DNA from: Verrucomicrobia bacterium UBA7008
GTDB taxonomy: Bacteria; Verrucomicrobiota; Kiritimatiellia; RFP12; UBA1067
NCBI GenBank assembly: GCA_002449695.1
Contig: DJXI01000083.1
Location: 68,871-123,154, forward strand
Length of the DNA stretch: 54,284 nt
Direction of reading: 5' to 3'
Under the pieces are notes generated by a model. It searched no databases and had not been told where the DNA came from. It was given only the letters and a program-made list of their open reading frames with translations. A program made the position numbers and the translations under genes. Below, piece by piece: positions 17,787 to 25,579 of this stretch. Position 1 is the first letter of the stretch. Every line of letters begins with the position of its first letter.

Positions 17787-17792
17787 TATAAT
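17785..17792 (+). promoter_or_regulatory. Extended -10 promoter of the PvuII-like methyltransferase
   Basis: TTTGATATAATATAC contains an extended -10 (TGA then TATAAT at 17787-17792). The same TGATATAAT block recurs before the REase, thermonuclease, minus-strand moron and right-end small ORFs, suggesting a shared constitutive lysogen promoter type. Confidence 0.6.
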
Positions 17793-17861
17793 ATACATAC
17801 TTGCCTACGCTTGGCTTCAGCGGATGAAAAAACGTGGGCAACAATAAAAAAGGATTTAAAG

Positions 17862-18830
17862 ATGAACAAAGTAGGCTATGTGACTCGCTTCGGAGAGTGC
17901 TTGGAGGGGGACTCCCTTGACCGCCTTGCGGAGCTTAAAGATGGGTCTGTCAATCTTGTGATGACTTCACCTCCTTTTGCTTTGCTAAGACAAAAGAGCT
18001 ATGGGAACCTTGAACAAACAGAATATGTTGACTGGTTGATAAAGTTTGCTAAACTGGTGTATGCTAAATTGTCAGACGATGGTAGTTTTGTCCTTGATTT
18101 GGGTGGTGCATATAATAGAGGAGAACCAACATACTGCTTGTATCAGTTTCGCGTTCTCATAAGGTTTTGTGATGAAGTTGGGTTCCGTTTGGCACAACCG
18201 TTTTATTGGCATAATCCGTCTGCGCTACCCTCCCCAATTGAATGGGTGAACAAACGTAAGTTAAGGGCAAAAAACAGTGTAAATACTGTGTGGTGGTTTT
18301 CAAAGACGAGTCACCCCAAAGCCAACGTGACAAAAGTATTGGCACCATACTCAAACAGGATGAAACAACTGATAGCCAATCCAGACGACTTTGTTAAAGA
18401 AGAAGGAGTAGCAAGGCCATCAGGCCATGTAATGGGGAAGGCATCGTGGACTAAGAATAACGGTGGAGCAATACCTCCTAATCTGCTACAGTTTGCAAAC
18501 AGCGAAAGTAACAGTCAGTACTTGCGTCTATGTAAAGAGTTGAAGATGAAAGGTCATCCAGCTCGTTTTCCGTCTTTGCTCCCAGAGTTCTTTATCAAGT
18601 TCCTTACGGAAGAGGGCGATTTGGTTGTAGATATATTTGGCGGCAGTAATACGACAGGTTGGTGTGCAGAGACACTTCAACGTCGTTGGAAATCATTTGA
18701 AATAGATCGTGAGTATGTAGCCACATCAACGTTCAGATTTCTGAGTGATTCTAAAGGTGCCAAGTCAGCGTTTGACGCAATAATGGCAGGCAAATACATA
18801 ACATTGTCAGCAGACACGTTGCCTCTTTAA
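17862..18830 (+). CDS. pvuIIM: PvuII-like N4-cytosine DNA methyltransferase
   Basis: 322 residues. Catalytic motif IV TSPPF is near residues 35-39 and AdoMet motif I, FGGSNTTG, near 259, i.e. the beta-class order (IV before I). Beyond the motifs the protein matches what I know of M.PvuII: YVDWL...FAK, GSFVLDLGGAY, LPSPIEWVNKRK, VNTVWWFSK, SESNSQYL and HPARFP. M.PvuII methylates the inner cytosine of CAGCTG, so the same target is inferred. I chose ATG 17862 (AAGGA upstream); a TTG at 17811 is possible. Its stop overlaps that of the convergent endonuclease in TTAA. Ends in TAA. Confidence 0.93.
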   Translation: MNKVGYVTRFGECLEGDSLDRLAELKDGSVNLVMTSPPFALLRQKSYGNLEQTEYVDWLIKFAKLVYAKLSDDGSFVLDLGGAYNRGEPTYCLYQFRVLIRFCDEVGFRLAQPFYWHNPSALPSPIEWVNKRKLRAKNSVNTVWWFSKTSHPKANVTKVLAPYSNRMKQLIANPDDFVKEEGVARPSGHVMGKASWTKNNGGAIPPNLLQFANSESNSQYLRLCKELKMKGHPARFPSLLPEFFIKFLTEEGDLVVDIFGGSNTTGWCAETLQRRWKSFEIDREYVATSTFRFLSDSKGAKSAFDAIMAGKYITLSADTLPL

Positions 18831-19372
18831 GACAAGTTTATACTATCAGGATCAATGGGGTGTTCCTTGTTATATGGGAACACCCTTGTTCCATTGTTAC
18901 GAACGAATTTAACAGGTATTTTGGGGTTGTTAAGATGTGGCTTGCCGTTTGCAAGCTGCTCTTCCCAATGCTTGAACATTGGTTCAAGTTGGCAAGGCTT
19001 CATCACGTAAATCTCTTTAAGGGTTATGTCTTCATAGATAGCAAACGACCACGGAACTTTTCGGTACTTGGCAATTATATCATGGTTCGTGTGATGGTTG
19101 GTTGAGAATCCCTGAGTGAGAAGAATGTTGATTGATTTCATTTCCCACTCAGTGCCAGAGGGTGAAATGCTGTCGTTTCCTTCTCGCCCTGGCAGAAGAT
19201 CCATGTTGAGGTAGATTAGTTGCTGCATAACTTTAAGACCGTTATCTTGCAACATATCTTCAATGCCATATTCCTTCGCCATGTTTGAAAGATCTGTAAG
19301 ATTACCCCATAGGGATTCAAGTCGCTTAATCCGCTTACGGTGATTTGGTGAGAGAAACTTATCCATAAGCAT
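18827..19372 (-). CDS. pvuIIR: PvuII-like type II restriction endonuclease
   Basis: 181 residues, close to R.PvuII (157) plus short extensions. The active site is preserved: QDNG (Asp34 in PvuII), LPGREGND (Glu55/Asp58) and EMKSIN (Glu68-x-Lys70). The neighbouring blocks LTQGFSTNHH, IIAKYRKVPWSFAIY and NNPKIPVKFV also match. PvuII cuts CAGCTG bluntly as a dimer. It converges on its methyltransferase; in the classical plasmid system the genes diverge with a controller gene between them, which is not seen here. AAAGGA lies before the ATG at 19372; the internal ATG at 19366 is also possible. Confidence 0.93.
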   Translation of the reverse strand: MLMDKFLSPNHRKRIKRLESLWGNLTDLSNMAKEYGIEDMLQDNGLKVMQQLIYLNMDLLPGREGNDSISPSGTEWEMKSINILLTQGFSTNHHTNHDIIAKYRKVPWSFAIYEDITLKEIYVMKPCQLEPMFKHWEEQLANGKPHLNNPKIPVKFVRNNGTRVFPYNKEHPIDPDSINLS

Positions 19373-19402
19373 ATCGTCCTTTCATTGGGTTTTCAAATGA
19401 GC

Positions 19403-19411
19403 ATTATATCA
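19403..19411 (-). promoter_or_regulatory. Extended -10 promoter of the restriction endonuclease
   Basis: Read on the minus strand: TGATATAAT, with TATAAT at 19408-19403, about 30 bases before the REase start. It is the same element as before the methyltransferase, so both genes may be expressed constitutively and balanced by other means. Confidence 0.5.
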
Positions 19412-19495
19412 TTTTGTTGTCTTCTTGTATAGGTCATGCTGATATGGACACCTTCAGGAGAACTCGCAAACCTCAACAGCGACAACACGATATTT

Positions 19496-19503
19496 GATAT
19501 AAT
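19496..19503 (+). promoter_or_regulatory. Promoter giving a nearly leaderless nuclease mRNA
   Basis: TGATATAAT with TATAAT at 19498-19503; the tandem ATGATG start codons are at 19509 and 19512. Transcription should begin at about 19510, so the second ATG is probably the start of a leaderless message. Confidence 0.55.
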
Positions 19504-19508
19504 ACTCA

Positions 19509-20000
19509 ATGATGCGTTATAAGCTTTTAGTTCTGTCGCTGGTGCTGTCCTTTGTCGTGGGTGCTAAAGACCTCACGGGGAAGGTCGTTCGTGTTGCAGA
19601 CGGGGACACGATTACGGTCTTGGACGGATCGAACACACAACACAAAGTCCGTCTCAACAAGATCGACGCGCCGGAGTCGGGACAGGCTTTCGGGAACGTC
19701 TCCAAGAAGCACCTGTCATCAATGGTGGCCGGAAAGGAAGTCAAGGTCGCTTGGGAAAAGACTGACAAGTACGGTCGGGTTCTTGGTGATGTTACCTGTT
19801 GTTCAACGAACGTCAACTTGCAGATGGTAAAGGACGGTCTCGCTTGGCATTTCAAGTTCTACGACAAGACTCCTGAGTATGCGGAAGCAGAAAAGACGGC
19901 GAGAGAAAAGAAGCTGGGGCTGTGGGCTGATCCGAACCCTGTTGAACCGTATCAATTTAGAAAGAGCAAGAAAGAGAAGAGGAGAACGGTGAATAATTGA
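19509..20000 (+). CDS. Secreted thermonuclease (staphylococcal-nuclease fold)
   Basis: 163 residues (162 if the second ATG is used). The N-terminus is a signal peptide (YKLLVLSLVLSFVVGA). The SNase signatures follow: VVRVADGDTITV, VRLNKIDAPESGQ with the catalytic Arg/Asp set, DKYGRVLGDV, and the KLGLW-type end. It is a calcium-dependent nuclease expected outside the cytoplasm, where it could scavenge or destroy incoming DNA. It sits just after the PvuII cassette, has its own promoter and ends in TGA; it is probably expressed in the lysogen. Confidence 0.9.
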   Translation: MMRYKLLVLSLVLSFVVGAKDLTGKVVRVADGDTITVLDGSNTQHKVRLNKIDAPESGQAFGNVSKKHLSSMVAGKEVKVAWEKTDKYGRVLGDVTCCSTNVNLQMVKDGLAWHFKFYDKTPEYAEAEKTAREKKLGLWADPNPVEPYQFRKSKKEKRRTVNN

Positions 20001-20175
20001 AAGGTGTTAGGAAGGAGTGTGAATAACGTAAACCGTACGGCTAAAGGATGGGGCGTGAAGTTGTCAGCATTGACAACTTCGGGCACGAGTTTTTTGTGTT
20101 TGACAAGTTCGTGACAAGTTGCAAAGAGGGTTGAATTGTTATAATGCGACCGACCACACATGGAGGAGCATTGAC

Positions 20176-21300
20176 ATGGACAAACAAAAGAGAGTTGCGG
20201 CAATTTTGGGTGCGGCTGTAGGGTCGCTTGCCCTGTTCTACATTTGCTCTATATGGGTGTTGCCCCTTAAGAACTTTGTGCCGAGTGTTGAGGCCCAGCT
20301 TATAGCGCAGAGGATCATCACGCCGCTGTTGTTTGTCTCTCTTGGTGTGTTGGTGGTTTCGTGTGAGTATTTCCGTCGCGTCCGTCTCCAGTCTGGAACC
20401 AAGACAGGTATTCTCGTCAGGGTGCTTAGGGTTGTCGTTCTTGTCGTTCTTCCAGTTGTCATTGTCATCTGCACGTTGAACACGCCATTTTGGAGCTATC
20501 CGTCTCCAACTGGCTGGGACAGACCGAGATTTATCTACGGGTGGCCCCTGCCTTGGAAGGGAGAACCGGGAATGATGGGGTTGTACAAAATCTGCCCGTT
20601 CCTCAACCTGTTCTTCTGGACGTTTTACTTGATGGTGATAGTTGGCTACAGGCGGATCAAGAACTACCTCATCATGCTTGGGGTCATGTTGGTTCTGTTT
20701 GGCCTGTATGCGAAGTTCGTTGGTATTAATACCGTCTACCGAGGTCGTGTAACGAAGAGTGTAGATAGTCAATGTGTTCCAAACAATCAGCAGTCCAAAC
20801 AGCAGTCTCCATTTGACGCAATGACTGAGGAGGATAAGGTTTACTACGCCCACACGTTCACGACTATAGGAACGGTTCCCTTTGGAAAGAGCTGGCCCGA
20901 AAACCTGTATAAGATTCTTTCAGCCGGACATGACACTGGTAATGCTGACAAGGTTATGTTCAACGCGCCGGAGGTCTTCAAGCAAAATGAGTCGTTCTCA
21001 GAATGGCTACGGGTGAAGTCCGTTATCATTGACACGAAGACCAGAAGCGTTGTCGGGACGAAAGGTAGCGCGGGGCCTTTCAAAGACGTAGAGGCTGTAA
21101 ATGCCTATCTCAACTCCGATGTCAGGCCCGACCTCAACAGTCAGGTTTTCATCATCAAGAACGAGACCAAAGACGCCAACAGGGAAATGAGGTTTGTTTG
21201 TGAATCCAAGTACGGGACAAACTACGTCCTTCAAATCAAGTTCCGCGAGGAGTCTCCGACGTCTTTCTGGCTTGACGTTGACACCTTTTTGAAACAGTAA
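20176..21300 (+). CDS. Multi-pass membrane protein of unknown function
   Basis: 374 residues. Five or so hydrophobic segments lie in the first 190: VAAILGAAVGSLALFYICSIWV, IITPLLFVSLGVLVVSC, VVVLVVLPVVIVICTL, FFWTFYLMVIV and LIMLGVMLVLFGLYA. The C-terminal 180 residues are soluble. GGAGGAG upstream sets the ATG at 20176, and a TATAAT lies at 20140-20145. Ends in TAA. Possibly a lysogenic-conversion or exclusion protein; no family recognised. Confidence 0.7.
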   Translation: MDKQKRVAAILGAAVGSLALFYICSIWVLPLKNFVPSVEAQLIAQRIITPLLFVSLGVLVVSCEYFRRVRLQSGTKTGILVRVLRVVVLVVLPVVIVICTLNTPFWSYPSPTGWDRPRFIYGWPLPWKGEPGMMGLYKICPFLNLFFWTFYLMVIVGYRRIKNYLIMLGVMLVLFGLYAKFVGINTVYRGRVTKSVDSQCVPNNQQSKQQSPFDAMTEEDKVYYAHTFTTIGTVPFGKSWPENLYKILSAGHDTGNADKVMFNAPEVFKQNESFSEWLRVKSVIIDTKTRSVVGTKGSAGPFKDVEAVNAYLNSDVRPDLNSQVFIIKNETKDANREMRFVCESKYGTNYVLQIKFREESPTSFWLDVDTFLKQ

Positions 21301-21318
21301 CAGCAAGGGCATTATGCT

Positions 21319-22482
21319 ATGGAGAATGACTTTTACAGCGAAACCCTCTCTCGGCTCGATAGACTTGCTTCCGAAATTGATGTTGTGGATGGTGGATCAC
21401 ATGATTTCACCAACACGGCTAAAACATTGGGAGTCGTAGACAAAGTTAATGTTAAAGAGCTACGCACAGACTACGGGAAATTAAAAGAACTAAAAGACTT
21501 TGATGAATCAGTGTTTGCATCATGGAGGGTCGCTGACCTCCCCGTAATGCTTGCGGCAGGTGTTCTGGGGGCTTTCTCCTCAGCGGCATTAAAAGATTTT
21601 TTTGCAGAACTGCATGACAAGTGGGGTTCAAAAAGTGCTGTTAATGCTGCGGGTGAGGATGTTTGGGGGCACGGTGGACAAGAGATAGACAGGGTGCCGG
21701 GAAGCAACCGAGCTGGCGGCTGGGGGCATCGTTGGAAGTTTGGTCATGATCTTTTTAATCCGTTTGATCTAACAAAGCCTACCAATCCGTTAGACCCAAC
21801 AAGTACGCCATGGAATCAGTATGTGGAAATGGCCAAGGCGTCAGGAACTGTTTTGCCCCCTTGGTTGAAGGCGGTATATTACTGGTTGTCCCATCTTCTC
21901 CAAGACACATTTTCATCAGAGGGTTTGCCGATTCCTGGGCACTCTCTTTTCCGAGGTTTGTTTGACCCTGCAAAGCATCACGAACTTCTACAATTTCTTG
22001 GTACGATAAAGATGCGGGATGTAGTCGGAACGGGAGCGACGAATCTCATAATGGGTGCTTATCTGTGGGGGACGGAGAAATCCCTTGAACGAGTCATTTC
22101 AAAGCCGAACTACAGGGCGTTCTCTTTGATGCTTGGTGCAAACTTTACAAACCTCGTCACAGGTCTTTACATCCCACCGCCAAATACTACATTCAATTAC
22201 TCCACCATCCCAATGATTGCTTATTATGGGATTCGTCTTTATAGACTAGAGCGTCGAGTGGAAGCAGAATTGAAGTCGCGGGGAGAAACTCTTGAACAAA
22301 ATGACCTGACAATTACCAGAAATCTTTCCATCATAGATGAGAATGAAAAAACAATCGACGAAATGATCCGCGACATGGAACGCTACGAGGCAGAGGTGGA
22401 CAAGGAGATTCGCCAAGCAGATGAACTTCAAGCAGATATTTTCAATAGGCTTATTCCAAACCCAGAAAACAAGGAAAGGTAA
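21319..22482 (+). CDS. Unknown protein A of a three-gene cassette
   Basis: 387 residues. The N-terminal module (DFYSETLSRLDRLASE... to YGKLKELKD, residues 4-57) is repeated in the truncated gene at 23493. Then come a weakly hydrophobic stretch (LPVMLAAGVLGAFSSAA), a region with GHDLFNPFD and LPIPGHSLFRGLFDP, a second hydrophobic stretch, and a C-terminal coiled coil (residues 310-380). No family is recognised. It is followed directly by two coupled genes, so A, B and C probably work together. Ends in TAA. Confidence 0.65.
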   Translation: MENDFYSETLSRLDRLASEIDVVDGGSHDFTNTAKTLGVVDKVNVKELRTDYGKLKELKDFDESVFASWRVADLPVMLAAGVLGAFSSAALKDFFAELHDKWGSKSAVNAAGEDVWGHGGQEIDRVPGSNRAGGWGHRWKFGHDLFNPFDLTKPTNPLDPTSTPWNQYVEMAKASGTVLPPWLKAVYYWLSHLLQDTFSSEGLPIPGHSLFRGLFDPAKHHELLQFLGTIKMRDVVGTGATNLIMGAYLWGTEKSLERVISKPNYRAFSLMLGANFTNLVTGLYIPPPNTTFNYSTIPMIAYYGIRLYRLERRVEAELKSRGETLEQNDLTITRNLSIIDENEKTIDEMIRDMERYEAEVDKEIRQADELQADIFNRLIPNPENKER

Positions 22483-22484
22483 AG

Positions 22485-23081
22485 ATGGAACCGTTCACTA
22501 TTTGTGCAATAATTGCTGGCGTTCTTGCGGCATGTGGCGCAGGCGTGGGTGTACACGTTTATCACAGCAACAAGCTCAATAAAAAACACAAGCAATGGCA
22601 AGATGTCCAAGGGCAGTTTCAAAAGGAAATTGATAGGCTCAAGGACATCTGCAAGAAGAAGGACGAGCAGATCAATGACCTAGCTAACAAAGGATCAGCG
22701 GCAGACGCAAAATTAAAGGAGGAGGTCGCAAAAAGGACGGCAATCCTGAAGATCATTGAGGAACTTGAAAAGCGCATACACACCGCAAATTCAGGCGAGG
22801 TGGGGACTGTCGGCGTGTATGCGGTGATTTCCGCTAGTACAATCAGTATTGCGACAGCACTGGTGAAAAAGCCGTTTTCGCGCGAAGCGGAACTGGCGCA
22901 AATGTATGATTCAGCAACGAGTGAGTGCAAGGAACTGATTGCTACCACGGCAGGGATAACGGCATCATGTCCTATGTCCGTTATAAAATCCGTGGCGGCA
23001 CGTGTCGCTGACACGGTTCTGATAGAAAACTGCGCATCATCCGCTCAGCGACTTCTTGCTGTAGCCCAAGGAGGCCTCTAA
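22485..23081 (+). CDS. Unknown protein B: membrane anchor plus coiled coil
   Basis: 198 residues. An N-terminal membrane helix (ICAIIAGVLAACGAGVGVHVY) is followed by a charged coiled coil (residues 28-100) and an Ala/Ser-rich C-terminal helical part. Starts two bases after gene A and overlaps gene C (TAATGG). Function unknown. Confidence 0.65.
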   Translation: MEPFTICAIIAGVLAACGAGVGVHVYHSNKLNKKHKQWQDVQGQFQKEIDRLKDICKKKDEQINDLANKGSAADAKLKEEVAKRTAILKIIEELEKRIHTANSGEVGTVGVYAVISASTISIATALVKKPFSREAELAQMYDSATSECKELIATTAGITASCPMSVIKSVAARVADTVLIENCASSAQRLLAVAQGGL

Positions 23082-23392
23082 TGGCAATTCCACATATCTA
23101 TGATCCGTCTGTAGACGGCGAATATGACTTTGAGTCAAACAACTATTACCTCACGGACAATCAGATTCATGCGGCTTCTGAGAAGGTTTCGGCTGATAAT
23201 GGGATGCTCGTCGTGGGGTATATCGAAGAGACGGAAAAGCTAAAAAGAGACCTCTGTCTTGGAAAGATGTCTAACGCAGATGTTACGCGGAAGTGTAATG
23301 CGGCAGAGGACGCTTTGTTAAAAAAGATAGGCGTATGGGCTTATCAGACAGAAGCATTCCGCCAGTTCTATTCTGCTATTTCTCATCCTTAA
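23081..23392 (+). CDS. Unknown protein C
   Basis: 103 residues, MAIPHIYDPSVDGEYDFES, mostly helical by composition. Coupled to gene B through overlapping stop and start. Ends in TAA. No family recognised. Confidence 0.6.
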   Translation: MAIPHIYDPSVDGEYDFESNNYYLTDNQIHAASEKVSADNGMLVVGYIEETEKLKRDLCLGKMSNADVTRKCNAAEDALLKKIGVWAYQTEAFRQFYSAISHP

Positions 23393-23426
23393 GGCCGTGG
23401 ATGTCTATAATCAAAGAGATAATTTC

Positions 23427-23483
23427 ATGTTGTCAGGGTTCCCCTGCGGTGGCCTTATGCCGAAGGGAGTGTTGTTCATTTAA
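23427..23483 (+). pseudogene. Relic of a molybdenum-carrier-like gene
   Basis: ATG-TTG-TCA runs into GFPCGGLMPKG and then a stop. This matches the segment NGFPYGGLIPKG of the intact gene at 23882 with the intervening 30 codons deleted. With the duplicated N-terminal module at 23493 it shows an old tandem duplication. Confidence 0.6.
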
Positions 23484-23492
23484 GATAAATCA

Positions 23493-23900
23493 ATGAACGA
23501 TATGGTGAATGACTTTCACAGTGAAATTCTCTATCGGTTTGATAGACTTGCCGCCAAATGGGATGATGCTGTTGATGGCATATCGCGTGGCTTCACCAAC
23601 AGGGCTAGCACCTTGGAAGCTGTAGATAAAGTTGATGTTGAAGTGCTAAGCACGGACTACGGCAGATTAAAAGAACTAAAAGACAACAGAGGTCACTTGG
23701 CTACTGAGCTGATAAGTTTTATTATGGTTCCAATTATCGTCTACTGCATTTTGGGGTCGCTTATCTTAAGTTTCATGTCAATGAAAACGATCAAGGCGAA
23801 CGCCAGCTATAGTTCTAGGATTTTTGCTTCTGGTGAATGGTTGAAGACCACTCCATTGAAATGGGAAATGGTAAGGACTTTATGCTTGTCTCAAAAATAG
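23493..23900 (+). CDS. Truncated paralogue of gene A with a membrane helix
   Basis: 135 residues. Residues 5-60 repeat the N-terminal module of the gene at 21319 (DFHSEILYRFDRLAAK... YGRLKELKD), but the remainder is replaced by a membrane segment (LISFIMVPIIVYCILGSLIL) and a short tail. It overlaps the next gene by 19 bases and ends in TAG (23898-23900), so amber acts as a stop here. May be a remnant rather than a working gene. Confidence 0.5.
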   Translation: MNDMVNDFHSEILYRFDRLAAKWDDAVDGISRGFTNRASTLEAVDKVDVEVLSTDYGRLKELKDNRGHLATELISFIMVPIIVYCILGSLILSFMSMKTIKANASYSSRIFASGEWLKTTPLKWEMVRTLCLSQK

Positions 23901-24394
23901 TTTCTGGTGGTCAAACAGGTGTTGACCGAGGTGCCATTGAAGCCGCTCTGGAAAACGGTTTCCCCTATGGTGGCCTTATACCGAAGGGACGCTTGGCGGA
24001 GGACGGCATTGTCCCGTTGAAGTTTGACAAGATGACCGTCGCTGCCCGCAAGGACTATCTTTTCAGGACGGAGTGGAACGTGACACACAGCGACGCCACT
24101 CTCATTATTGCCCAATACAACACAAAGCCAAACGAGCCGAGGGAGTCTTTGACTGGCGGAACACTTCGGACGGAACAGTTCTGTCAGGTACACGGCAGAC
24201 CTCACTTGGTCACCTTCACCCAGAACCTACAGCGTGTCGTTGAATGGTTGAAGGGTCTTGGTGCGGAGGACATTGTTCTTAACGTGGCTGGTTCAAGGGA
24301 GTCCAAGGCAAGGGGCATACAGGAAAAGACACGGGTGTTTGTAACCAGACTTATAGAAGCCGTCAGAAACCTCAACGAAAAGGAGAAACCATGA
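23882..24394 (+). CDS. Putative molybdenum-carrier/SLOG-type nucleotide-binding protein
   Basis: 170 residues beginning MLVSKIVSGGQTGVDRGAIEAAL, the diagnostic glycine-rich N-terminus of the putative molybdenum carrier family, a Rossmann-like fold related to lysine-decarboxylase-like (SLOG) proteins. A later segment (RPHLVTFTQN, VLNVAGSRESKARGI) completes the family pattern. Actual substrate unknown; members occur often in phages and mobile elements. I chose the ATG at 23882 because homology begins there. Overlaps the next gene by four bases (ATGA). Confidence 0.8.
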   Translation: MLVSKIVSGGQTGVDRGAIEAALENGFPYGGLIPKGRLAEDGIVPLKFDKMTVAARKDYLFRTEWNVTHSDATLIIAQYNTKPNEPRESLTGGTLRTEQFCQVHGRPHLVTFTQNLQRVVEWLKGLGAEDIVLNVAGSRESKARGIQEKTRVFVTRLIEAVRNLNEKEKP

Positions 24395-25215
24395 AGGAAG
24401 AACTTCTGAAAAAGGCAAACGAGTGTTTGCTGTCTGCCAAGTCAAAGGCGGAGGAGATAGCCAAGGACGAGCGTGTACAGAAAGCGAGTTCCAAGGCAAA
24501 GGAGTATGCCGAGGCAGCAAAAAGCAAGGCGGAAGAAATAGCCAGGGACGAGCGCGTACAGGCCGTTCGCACAAAGGTCGAGGACTGCGCGAAGAACGTC
24601 AAGGAGAAGGTTGTCGAGGTCGCCCACAATGAAAAGGTCGTTGCCGCGAAAAACAAGGCTGTGGAGTACGCTCTTCCATGGTGGAGGAAACTCTGCACTA
24701 TCGCCGAGCCAGTCTTGAAGAAGGAAGGGACGCAGAAGGTCATAAGGGGCGTTCGTGGCAGCTATGACTGGACGTGTAGCTGGACTCGCGCCAACTGGCA
24801 GGCCGGACGGAACGGCAGAATTAAAGTTATTGCTGCAACCGTCGTTCTCGTTTTTGTAGTCGGCAGTCTTTTCTCCATGTGCGTGGGTTCGTCTGGTGAA
24901 AAATCGGCCACAGATGGGGACGACGCTCTGGAGGCATTTGCCACTCTGCGCGGAGAGGCTGTTGCCCATGTGTGGATGTGTGATTACTGCGATTTAGACT
25001 ACACGTCCGAATCGAAACCCTCTGATGCCACTCCTCACCCGTGCCCGCATGGTTATGCACATTGGTGGTTGGACAAAGGGCCAGCGGGGTCTACGCCATA
25101 TAAGTGTCATCACTGCCAAAAGGTTTTGTATACGGAAACGACGCCGTGGAGCGGGGGGAAGTGCAAAGCCAACAAATATTCAGATGCGCATTGGTGGATA
25201 GAGCAGCACGATTAG
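24391..25215 (+). CDS. LEA-like coiled-coil membrane protein with Cys/His-rich tail
   Basis: 274 residues in three parts. Residues 1-95 are Ala/Lys/Glu repeats (KSKAEEIAKDERVQ occurs twice), like LEA or apolipoprotein helices. A membrane helix follows (VIAATVVLVFVVGSLFSMCV, about 147-166). The C-terminal 95 residues hold two Cys-x2-Cys motifs (CDYC, CHHC) with repeated HWW, probably a duplicated zinc-ribbon. The motif ETTPWSGG recurs as ETTPWTGE at the end of the late gene at 26360. It ends in TAG (25213-25215), a true stop by position. Function unknown. Confidence 0.65.
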   Translation: MKEELLKKANECLLSAKSKAEEIAKDERVQKASSKAKEYAEAAKSKAEEIARDERVQAVRTKVEDCAKNVKEKVVEVAHNEKVVAAKNKAVEYALPWWRKLCTIAEPVLKKEGTQKVIRGVRGSYDWTCSWTRANWQAGRNGRIKVIAATVVLVFVVGSLFSMCVGSSGEKSATDGDDALEAFATLRGEAVAHVWMCDYCDLDYTSESKPSDATPHPCPHGYAHWWLDKGPAGSTPYKCHHCQKVLYTETTPWSGGKCKANKYSDAHWWIEQHD

Positions 25216-25579
25216 CCTGAACCTCCATATAAACAGCGGGTGGCGTAGAGCCATGTTTCCCCGTATTCCCTTCCCCACGGCCAGCCAGTCGTCGAGACAG
25301 GGGGGATGCGGGGTTTCTCTATGCCCTACCATCGGCGTAAACGCCGCCTAAACGCGGACAGGTGCGCTCTTTGGGGTTCGTCCGAGTGTTTATGCGGACG
25401 AACCCTTGTGAACCAATTACGGGCGTTTTAGGCGGCGGTTGCGGGAAAGTCCGTTTTCTCGCCCGCTGCCCTCTCCCCTGTTGCCCGAAACGTCCTGTAC
25501 GGCATTGTACGGTTGCTTGCTGCTGTGCGACACCGTACAGGTTGAACAAACTATAAACCAACACTTGCAACCACCAACA
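25216..25579. promoter_or_regulatory. 364-bp structured non-coding stretch before the suppressor tRNA
   Basis: No convincing gene. It holds a nested hairpin: outer stem CGCCGCCTAAA-CGC (25342-25355) with GCGTTTTAGGCGGCG (25423-25437), inner perfect 11-bp stem GGGTTCGTCCG (25374-25384) with CGGACGAACCC (25395-25405). Farther on CCTGTACGG (25494-25502) pairs with CCGTACAGG (25533-25541). GC is higher than in neighbouring phage genes. It could be an origin, a strong terminator between early and late regions, or a regulatory RNA. Confidence 0.6.

Noticed and set aside
18860..19105. Plus-strand ORF within the PvuII-like endonuclease, possibly the missing controller
   Set aside because: No helix-turn-helix pattern; it is simply antisense to conserved endonuclease motifs.
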